Assembly: GCF_004349065.1 (NCBI RefSeq)
Contig: NZ_SMKZ01000028.1
Coordinates: forward strand, 1 to 64,000
Direction: 5' to 3'
DNA: 64,000 nucleotides
From: Jiangella asiatica
GTDB taxonomy: Bacteria > Actinomycetota > Actinomycetes > Jiangellales > Jiangellaceae
Shown here: piece by piece, positions 57,889 through 64,000 of the stretch
Position numbering within the stretch: the stretch's first letter is position 1
Layout: the number at the start of each line of letters is the position of its first letter
Notes under the pieces: generated by a model
The model's input: only the letters and a program-made list of their open reading frames with translations
What the model was told of the DNA's origin: nothing
The model's database searches: none
Program-made: the position numbers and the translations under genes

Positions 57889-58355
57889 TCAGGGGTCGGC
57901 TGGCCGGGCCAGGACTTCGCCGTGTCGGTGGCCGGCTGCGGTGAACTGCAGGGCGTCGAGGAACGCGCCGAGGCAGGCGGTGTGGTGGTGGCCGCGGCCA
58001 GCGCCTGCCGGGGATGGGCGCCGTTGTTCTGTGCTGGCTGGTCGAGCATCAGGGTAGTTCAGTGCGTCCGAAAGGTTGCCCGCCACGTTGGCGGCGGTGA
58101 TGACCTGGTGTTCCCCGTCAACGACGGCCTGCGCGTTGCATGCCTGGATATAGGCGCCGTCACTGTTCTTCATGATCCGCCAGTCGGATCGGTGAAGTTG
58201 GCCTGCGCTCTGGGCTTGGGCCGCGCTGCCGCAGCAGCCTTCCGGCCGGCGTCGGTGACGGCCTGCTCATCGCTGGTGCCGGTGCGATCCCACGGCGGCG
58301 TTCCTTGTCGGGGGCATGCTTGCGAGCCTTGTCGGCGGCCTTGGCTCGATCTGCG
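57889..58355 (-). mobile_element. IS1182-like transposase remnant
   Basis: A minus-strand frame encodes SDGAYIQACNAQAVVDGEHQ then VITAANVAGNLSDALNY, an IS1182 transposase segment (usually DGFIQGYNAQAVVD). It then shifts frame at about 58030. Another fragment (KAADKARKHAPDKERRRG) lies near 58300. The catalytic core is incomplete. Confidence 0.7.
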
Positions 58356-58360
58356 CGCCG

Positions 58361-58442
58361 GCGGGTTCGGGGTTGGAGTCCCTGATGGCGCACCACCAGT
58401 GACCAGCGGCGGAGTCCCTTGCGGGCCTGCCGCTTCGTCGTT
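58361..58442 (+). repeat. Right direct repeat (attR candidate): tRNA-Lys 3' end plus terminator copy
   Basis: The 32-base tRNA-Lys 3' end is repeated with one mismatch at 58361-58392 and is followed by a copy of the tRNA terminator (AGCGGCGGAGTCCC...GCCGCT). No tRNA 5' half precedes it. Confidence 0.7.
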
Positions 58443-58480
58443 CTCGAGGCCGATCCGATTCGCCCCTGATGAACCGGTGA

Positions 58481-60217
58481 CTACTCGACGAGCTTTCCCT
58501 CGGTGGAGACCTCCTGGATGAGGCCGGCTATCACGGTGGGCACCGGTGGGATCTCCTCGCGGACGACCCCCGCGGTGGGTGACCACACGAGGTTGACGCG
58601 GAGCGCGGGGTCGAGCTCGGGATAGTCGCTGCGGTTGTGGCATCCGCGTGTCTCGCGGCGCTCGAGCGCTGCTTCGAGCGTCGCCCGGGCGGCCAACGCG
58701 GAGGCCTTTAGGTCGAAGGCGTGGGCGAGGTCCTGGAATCCGGCGATGTCGGGATGGATGCCGACGTCGCTCATCCGCGCCTCGATCCGCTCGAGCTCGG
58801 CGATCCCCGCACGGAGGCCGGTCTCGTCGCGGACGACGCCGGCGTGCTCGGTCATGGTGTTGCGGATCGATCGCTGCAGGGCGCGCACGTTCTCGCGTCC
58901 GTCGGCGGCCAGGAGATCGTCGATCTCGGCGCGGGCCTCGCTCACCGCCTCGGGCGAGCGGCGCTGGGCATCGAGGCCCGCAGAGTGCGCGACGGCAGCC
59001 TGGCCCACGATCCGTCCGAAGACGAGCAGCTCGATCAACGAGTTGCCGCCGAGCCGGTTGGCGCCGTGCAGCCCGCTGGAAGCCTCGCCGATCGCGTAGA
59101 GGCCGTCGACGTCGGTGCCGTGGTCCTCGGGCCGGACCCAGACGCCGCCCATCGAGTAGTGCGCGGTCGGCGCGACCTCGATCGGGTCGGTCGTGATGTC
59201 GAGCATCTGGTACTCGAGCATCGTCTGATAGACGCGCGGCAGCCGGGTCATGATCGTCTCCCGCGGCAGGTGCGACACGTCCAGCCAGACGCCTCCCTTC
59301 TCGGTGCCGCGTCCCTCCTTGATCTCGCTGTACGCGGCGAGCGCGACCCGGTCACGGGTCGACAGCTCCATGCGCTCGGAGTCGTACCGCTGCATGAACC
59401 GCTCCCCGAGGGCGTTGCGGAGGATGCCGCCCTCGCCGCGGGCGGCCTCGGAGATGAGCGTGCCCGCCGCGTTCTCGGGTTCGATGATGCCGGAGGGGTG
59501 GAACTGCACGAGCTCGGGATCGCGCAACCGCGCGCCCGCCTCGACGGCGAGCCGGAACGAGTCGCCGGTGTTCTCGTCGCGGCGGGAGGAGGTGCGGCGC
59601 CAGATCCGGGTGTGGCCGCCGGCCGCGAGGATCACGGCGTCGGCATGGATGAGGTACCGCGTGCCGTCGCGAAGGTCGAAGCCGTACGCGCCGAAGACGA
59701 CGTTGTCGCGGACGAGGATGCGGGTGACGTACACGGTGTCGAGGATCGGGATGCCCAGCTGCTCGGTGCGGCTCACCAGCGTGCGCTGGAGTTCCAGCCC
59801 CGTGTAGTCCCCGGCGAACGCGGTGCGCCGGTAGGTGTGCGCCCCGAAGAAGCGCTGCGAGATGCGGCCGTCCGCCTCGCGAGCGAAGGCCATCCCATAG
59901 CGTTCGAGGTCGCGGATCCCGCGCTCGGCGCCCCGCGCGACGATCTCGACCGTGTGCGGGTTGGCGAGGAAGTAGCTCTCCTTGATCGTGTCGGCGGCGT
60001 GCTGCTGCCAGCTGTCCTCGGCGTCCATCGTGGCGAGCGCCGCGTTGATCCCGCCTGCCGCGAGCGCGGTGTGGGCGTCATGGCTTGGCCGTTTGCCGAC
60101 AGCGAGCACGTCGACGCCCTGCTCGGCGACCTCGATGGCCGCCCGCAGTCCCGACCCTCCCGTGCCGATCACGAGCACCGTGGTGGACAGCTGCCGTTCG
60201 CTGGTCGATCCGCTCAT
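58481..60217 (-). CDS. SdhA/FrdA-like FAD-binding flavoprotein
   Basis: The 578-residue protein has the FAD-binding start TTVLVIGTGGSGLRAAIEVA, the HTALAAGGINAALATMD segment (SdhA-type His-FAD motif position), FAGDYTGLELQRTL and the fumarate-reductase-type signatures HYSMGGVWVR and GLHGANRLGGNSLIE. Its C-terminal helical domain is present. It lacks a neighbouring iron-sulfur subunit, so it may be a soluble dehydrogenase or aspartate-oxidase-like enzyme. It is divergent from a LysR regulator. Confidence 0.85.
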   Translation of the reverse strand: MSGSTSERQLSTTVLVIGTGGSGLRAAIEVAEQGVDVLAVGKRPSHDAHTALAAGGINAALATMDAEDSWQQHAADTIKESYFLANPHTVEIVARGAERGIRDLERYGMAFAREADGRISQRFFGAHTYRRTAFAGDYTGLELQRTLVSRTEQLGIPILDTVYVTRILVRDNVVFGAYGFDLRDGTRYLIHADAVILAAGGHTRIWRRTSSRRDENTGDSFRLAVEAGARLRDPELVQFHPSGIIEPENAAGTLISEAARGEGGILRNALGERFMQRYDSERMELSTRDRVALAAYSEIKEGRGTEKGGVWLDVSHLPRETIMTRLPRVYQTMLEYQMLDITTDPIEVAPTAHYSMGGVWVRPEDHGTDVDGLYAIGEASSGLHGANRLGGNSLIELLVFGRIVGQAAVAHSAGLDAQRRSPEAVSEARAEIDDLLAADGRENVRALQRSIRNTMTEHAGVVRDETGLRAGIAELERIEARMSDVGIHPDIAGFQDLAHAFDLKASALAARATLEAALERRETRGCHNRSDYPELDPALRVNLVWSPTAGVVREEIPPVPTVIAGLIQEVSTEGKLVE

Positions 60218-60294
60218 GCCTTCCACGCTAGGTGCGCTCGGCTGATTACTCCAATGCATTGTGCGTCTCATGTTCATGCCGTTACGCTATGGAC

Positions 60295-61257
60295 ATGACT
60301 CTCGAGCAGCTGCGCGGCTTCGTCGAGGTCGCCCGGCTCGGCCACTTCACGCGTGCCGCGGAGCACCTGCACCTGGCCCAGCCCTCGCTCAGTCGGCAGA
60401 TCTCGACGTTGGAGCACGAGCTCGGCGCGGAGCTGTTCCACCGCGCCCGCGGCCACATCGCGCTCACCGCGGCCGGCGAGGCGCTGCTGCCGCTGGCCCG
60501 GCGCATGCTCGCCGACGCCGATTCCGTGCGCCGCGAGATGGCCGAGCTCGCCGGGCTGCGGCGCGGGCGGGTCCGGCTGGGCGCCACGCCCACCCTGTGC
60601 ATCAGCCTGGTCGCCGAGGCGGTCAGCGCCTTCCACGGCGCGCATCCGGGCATCGACCTGCACCTGACGGAGGGCGGCTCGCGCGCGCTGATAGACGAGC
60701 TGGCCGGCGGTGCGCTCGACCTCGCGCTCATCACCGCGTCGGAGGGACCGCCGGTAGCCGGCGCGAGCCTCACCCGCACTCCCCTGCTGACCGAGGAGCT
60801 GGTGGTCATCTCCTCCGCCACCCGCCCGCCGGTCACCACGCGGTCGACCATCGGCCTGCCGGAGCTGGCCCGGCTCCCCCAGATCGCCTTCCACGAGAGC
60901 TACGACCTGCGCGCGGCGACGGAGACGGCGTTCCGGGCCGCCGGGCTCACGCCGTCGGTCGTGCTCGAAGGGGCCGAGATGGACGCGGTGCTGCGCTTCG
61001 TCGAGCGCGGCTTGGGCGTCGCCGTCGTCCCCGCGATGGTCCTGCTCGACCGACCGGGACTGCGTTCGGTGCGCCTCACGAGCCCGAGGCTGACCCGCAC
61101 CGTCAGCCTGGCCCACCGATCCGACGTCACCCCCACCCGGGCGGCCAAGGCGATGCGGCAGGTGATCGTCGCCACGGCCGAAGCGCTTGCGTCACGCGGC
61201 CCGGCGACCACACGCCTCATGACCCGGGCCCTCGAGGTGCCGCCCATCGCCCCCTGA
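60295..61257 (+). CDS. LysR family transcriptional regulator
   Basis: The 320-residue protein starts MTLEQLRGFVEVARLGHFTR with the classic LysR HTH (AAEHLHLAQPSLSRQISTLE) and an effector-binding domain (GLGVAVVPAMVLL). An in-frame ATG at 60289 is equally possible. It is divergent from the SdhA-like gene, which it likely controls. Confidence 0.92.
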   Translation: MTLEQLRGFVEVARLGHFTRAAEHLHLAQPSLSRQISTLEHELGAELFHRARGHIALTAAGEALLPLARRMLADADSVRREMAELAGLRRGRVRLGATPTLCISLVAEAVSAFHGAHPGIDLHLTEGGSRALIDELAGGALDLALITASEGPPVAGASLTRTPLLTEELVVISSATRPPVTTRSTIGLPELARLPQIAFHESYDLRAATETAFRAAGLTPSVVLEGAEMDAVLRFVERGLGVAVVPAMVLLDRPGLRSVRLTSPRLTRTVSLAHRSDVTPTRAAKAMRQVIVATAEALASRGPATTRLMTRALEVPPIAP

Positions 61258-61297
61258 CTGACGCCGGTCAGCGCCTTGCCACAATCCAGGGGAGCCC

Positions 61298-61315
61298 GTA
61301 TACCTGTGCATACAA
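61298..61315. promoter_or_regulatory. GTATACCTGTGCATACAA operator candidate, dehydrogenase side
   Basis: GTAT and ATAC form an inverted pair. TGCATACAA at 61307-61315 recurs at 63109-63117 upstream of the NicX-like gene. Confidence 0.55.
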
Positions 61316-61343
61316 AGCCTCCGCGCAAGAAAGGGGTGGCTTC

Positions 61344-61382
61344 ATGAATGGTCAGGTCACGGACTGGCCGGATGGCTCGTGA
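61344..61382 (+). CDS. Possible 12-residue leader peptide (MNGQVTDWPDGS)
   Basis: An AAAGGGGTG ribosome binding site precedes ATG 61344. The 12-codon frame ends with TGA overlapping the dehydrogenase ATG (TGATG). This may be a coupled leader or chance; the dehydrogenase itself lacks a separate good ribosome binding site. Confidence 0.4.
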   Translation: MNGQVTDWPDGS

Positions 61383-62338
61383 TGGGTGAGCACGTCGCGA
61401 TCCTCAACGACTACCAGCATGTCGCCCTGGAGTCGGCGGACTGGAGCGGTGTCCAGAACCGGGCCGAGCTGACGGTGCATCATGATCCGTTCACGTCCGG
61501 GGACCAGCTCGCCGGTCGACTGGCCGGTGCCAGCGTCGTCGTTGCGATGCGGGAGCGAACCGCCTTTCGTCGCGAGGTCCTCGAGCGTCTGCCGGCGCTC
61601 AGACTCCTTGTGACCACTGGCATGCGAAACGCGTCGATCGACATGGAGGCGGCCCGAGAGCTGGGCATAACGGTGTGTGGGACCGGTAGTGGAGGCTACG
61701 CGACCGCCGAGCTGACGTGGGGCCTCATCCTCGGGCTGTTGCGCCACATCCCCGCGGAGCATCAGGCGATCACGGAGGGCCGGTGGCAGACGCGCATCGG
61801 GGACACCGTGCGGGGCAAGACCCTCGGCATCGTCGGCCTCGGGCGCCTCGGGTCCAGCGTGGCCCAAGTCGGTCTGGCGATGGGCATGCGGGTGATCGCA
61901 TGGAGCCACAACCTGACCGAGGAGCGGGCGCAGGAGTGCGGCGCGCGGCGCGCGGGGAGCCTGACCGAACTGTTCGAGCACTCGCACGTCATCAGCATCC
62001 ACACGGTCTCGTCGAAGCGGACGCGCGGGATGATCGACGCGGACGTGCTCGCGCGAATGCGACCGGACGCGATTCTTGTCAACACCTCGCGCGCACAGAT
62101 CGTCGATCAGCAGGCGCTGCTGATGATGCTGGAGTCGCGCGCCATCCGCGGGGCCGCACTCGACGTCTTCGAAACCGAGCCGCTGCCGGCGAACAGCAGG
62201 TTCACGAGGCTCGACAACGTCATCCTGACGCCCCACATCGGCCATGTCACCCGCGACAACTACGCAGTGTTCTACGGCGATGCCGTCGAAGACATCTTCG
62301 CGTTCTGGGCTGGTGCTCCGGTGCGTGTGCTCAACTGA
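61382..62338 (+). CDS. D-2-hydroxyacid dehydrogenase family protein
   Basis: The 318-residue NAD(P)-dependent enzyme has GIVGLGRLGSSVAQVGLAMG (GxGxxG) and the catalytic Arg (NTSRAQIVD), Glu (DVFETEPLP) and His (LTPHIGHVT). It should reduce 2-keto acids or oxidise D-2-hydroxyacids. ATG 61382 is coupled to a short leader; in-frame GTG at 61379 is an alternative. It is convergent with the GntR gene. Confidence 0.9.
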   Translation: MGEHVAILNDYQHVALESADWSGVQNRAELTVHHDPFTSGDQLAGRLAGASVVVAMRERTAFRREVLERLPALRLLVTTGMRNASIDMEAARELGITVCGTGSGGYATAELTWGLILGLLRHIPAEHQAITEGRWQTRIGDTVRGKTLGIVGLGRLGSSVAQVGLAMGMRVIAWSHNLTEERAQECGARRAGSLTELFEHSHVISIHTVSSKRTRGMIDADVLARMRPDAILVNTSRAQIVDQQALLMMLESRAIRGAALDVFETEPLPANSRFTRLDNVILTPHIGHVTRDNYAVFYGDAVEDIFAFWAGAPVRVLN

Positions 62339-62357
62339 CACTCGCCCGTCTCCAGGC

Positions 62358-63005
62358 TCACGGAATGTCCTGCTGCCAGAGCTTCAGACGGATGTCGCGA
62401 GCGCGTTCGAAGTGCGCGCGGGCGAGCTGCGCCGCCGACTCCGCGTCCCGGGCGACCACCGCCTCCACCAGCTCGCGATGCTCGACCTGGGTCTGCTCCC
62501 AGCGGCGTTCGTAGCTGAGGGTGGTTGCCGGGAAGCGCGTCAGGTGCATGTGGAGCCTGGAGAGCACGTCGATGAGCGCATCGTTGTGGCTCGCGGCCCA
62601 CATGGTGCGGTGGAACCTGTGGTTGCGCCGAGCGAGCTGGTCGCCGGGCTTCGGGTCAGACGATGCACGGATGAGGCTTTCGAGCCGGATCCGGTCGATC
62701 TGCGTGTGACGTTCCGCGGCGAAGCGCGCGACGGACTCCTCGAGCACGATTCGCACGTCGTAGGTGTCGAGAATCTGCTCAGGCGTGCGGTTGGTGACGA
62801 TCAGACCGCGGGCCGTGCGCTCGACCAGCCCGTCCTGCTCGAGCCCTCGCAGCGCCTCGCGGACCGGGGTGCGACTGACACCACACCACTCGGCGAGACT
62901 CTGTTCCCCGAGGGCGCTTCCTGGCGGGAAGGTGCCCTCGATGATGGCGTCGCGAATACGCAGATACGGCGACCTGGCCTCGCGCTGAAGGACATTTTTC
63001 TCCAT
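62358..63005 (-). CDS. GntR regulator, FCD subfamily
   Basis: The 215-residue protein has a winged helix (ALGEQSLAEWCGVSRTPVRE, ALRGLEQDGLVERTARG) and an FCD domain with metal-site pattern (DVRIVLEESVARFAA, NHRFHRTMWAAS, EHRELVEAVVA). It is divergent from the NicX-like gene and convergent with the dehydrogenase gene. Both carry a TGCATACAA operator candidate. Confidence 0.9.
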   Translation of the reverse strand: MEKNVLQREARSPYLRIRDAIIEGTFPPGSALGEQSLAEWCGVSRTPVREALRGLEQDGLVERTARGLIVTNRTPEQILDTYDVRIVLEESVARFAAERHTQIDRIRLESLIRASSDPKPGDQLARRNHRFHRTMWAASHNDALIDVLSRLHMHLTRFPATTLSYERRWEQTQVEHRELVEAVVARDAESAAQLARAHFERARDIRLKLWQQDIP

Positions 63006-63100
63006 GCGCACGATCCCTCATCCCTGCGCCGTAACCGACTCCGCTGAATCAGCGTATCGCATGCAAGGACATTCGTCGTTGTACAGCTGTGTGCAGGACG

Positions 63101-63128
63101 TTGACAATTGCATACAACGGTCTACACT
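63101..63128 (+). promoter_or_regulatory. Promoter with TTGCATACAA operator in the spacer
   Basis: TTGACA (63101-63106) and TACACT (63123-63128) are 16 bases apart. TTGCATACAA (63108-63117) fills the spacer, so repressor binding would block the promoter. It lies just before ATG 63136. Confidence 0.65.
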
Positions 63129-63135
63129 CCCATAC

Positions 63136-64000
63136 ATGCATCCATCGTCGGGGCTCATCACCGGTCCGCTGCGGTATCTGCGCCGTCCGTTCGAGGCGAA
63201 CGTCAAGGCCGGCGACCGTGTGCTGGTGGTCACCGACACGGCACAGGACGCCCGGGTGTGGCAGGCCATCATGACGGTGCTCGCCGACCTCGAAGCCGAG
63301 CCGACGCTGGCGTTGTTCGAACCCCGACCGGCCGACTACTACGATCCGCCCGATGTCGTTGCGGTGGCGATGTTGAAGTCGGACGTCAACGTGCTCGTCG
63401 CGTCGACGGCGATGGGGCACTCGCCATCGGCCATCGCCGCGATGCGAGCCGGCGCGATGATGATCCAGATGGACGGGCACCTCACGCTGGAGATGTTCCA
63501 GCGGGGGGCCGCGACCGCCGACTACCTCGAGATCGCGCGGATGAAGCACTACGTCGCCTGCAACGTCTACGGCCCGTCCGCGTCCGAGGTGCGCGTGGTT
63601 TCCACTCATGGCACGGACATCACGTACGGCATCGCGGGCCGGGTTCGCGTCCCGCCCCTGCGCTCGGACGACTGGAACCCTTACAGGGCCTATCGGCGCA
63701 CCGAGGAGGGGATGAAGAACAGTCCGCGCCATCTGTGCCTGTTCCCGGGCGGGGAGTACAACGTCGCCCCCGTCGAGGCCACTGCGAACGGGATCCTGGT
63801 TATCGACCTCACCATGCATCACCTCGGGCGGCTGTCCACGGCGGTTGAACTGCGCGTGGAGAGCGGCCGAATCGTCGACATCCAGGGCGGCGCCGACGCA
63901 TGGCGGCTGCGCCGGCATCTGCGGGACCACGGCGACGACAGCGCTTACATGTTCCCGACCGAGGCGTCGGTCGGATTGAACAAGAACGCGCGCATCGTCG
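63136..64000 (+). CDS. NicX-like (2,5-dihydroxypyridine dioxygenase/aminopeptidase T-fold) protein, cut by window end
   Basis: The visible 288 codons start MHPSSGLITGPLRYLRRPFE and include VLVVTDTAQDARVWQAIMTV, VNVLVASTAMGHSPSAIAAM and LFPGGEYNVAPVEATANGIL, with EYNVAP resembling the metal-binding Glu segment of the family. Homologues bind a divalent metal and act on 2,5-dihydroxypyridine or peptides. The 3' end lies outside the window. Confidence 0.72.
   Translation, partial: MHPSSGLITGPLRYLRRPFEANVKAGDRVLVVTDTAQDARVWQAIMTVLADLEAEPTLALFEPRPADYYDPPDVVAVAMLKSDVNVLVASTAMGHSPSAIAAMRAGAMMIQMDGHLTLEMFQRGAATADYLEIARMKHYVACNVYGPSASEVRVVSTHGTDITYGIAGRVRVPPLRSDDWNPYRAYRRTEEGMKNSPRHLCLFPGGEYNVAPVEATANGILVIDLTMHHLGRLSTAVELRVESGRIVDIQGGADAWRLRRHLRDHGDDSAYMFPTEASVGLNKNARIV

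Overview
The window is high-GC actinobacterial DNA: codons strongly prefer G or C in the third position, GTG starts are common, lipoproteins have actinobacterial lipoboxes, and tRNA-His carries an encoded CCA. The left edge looks like ordinary chromosome: oligoribonuclease, tRNA-His, a YceI protein with a divergent MarR regulator, a CsbD stress protein, a DUF3467/DUF3592 pair and tRNA-Lys(CTT). I cannot name the genus from this window alone.

The tRNA-Lys gene (3679-3751) is followed about 54.6 kb later, at 58361-58442, by a direct repeat of its 3' half plus its downstream terminator. The DNA between is accessory. It holds a small redox/NAD-related cluster with a twice-frameshifted nadC, three complete binding-protein/permease sets for sugar import (none with its own ATPase), several secreted glycan-active proteins, and IS debris (IS5-like, IS21, IS3, IS1182). 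I read 3.72-58.4 kb as a probable old tRNA-associated island that has lost any integrase.

Cluster A (9.1-24.5 kb): a FadR-type GntR regulator, SBP, two permeases, a DapA/NanA-type aldolase and two PF12831-like FAD oxidoreductases form one minus-strand operon. A secreted Asp-box (sialidase-fold) protein, a secreted GH106-like alpha-L-rhamnosidase with a C-terminal F5/8 domain, and a Tat-exported GH42-like hydrolase follow. An 11-bp operator candidate (TCTGATGAATC) occurs in both divergent promoter regions. Cluster B (25.8-36.5 kb): a tightly overlapped ten-gene operon of SBP, two permeases, Tm-1-like protein, PEP-hydrolase-like TIM barrel, EthD protein, Gfo/Idh/MocA protein, MaoC, MFS and thiolase, with a divergent ROK regulator. 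No characterised pathway known to me combines these enzymes. Cluster C (44.0-55.3 kb): LacI regulator, multidomain GH20 hexosaminidase, SBP, two permeases, a DUF5107/TPR protein and a GH172 (DUF2961) protein.

Between B and C, IS21 fragments bracket two more secreted Asp-box proteins. Their promoters share TTGACATGGAA, and a third, orphan copy of that promoter lies at 42.5 kb. Inverted copies of an IS21 terminus at 36.9 and 57.8 kb enclose the whole 37-57.8 kb block.

Right of the tRNA-Lys repeat (58.5-64 kb) lies a small catabolic locus: an SdhA/FrdA-like flavoprotein with a divergent LysR, a D-2-hydroxyacid dehydrogenase, a GntR regulator and a NicX-like metalloprotein that runs off the window. 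The dehydrogenase and NicX-like promoters share a TGCATACAA operator candidate.
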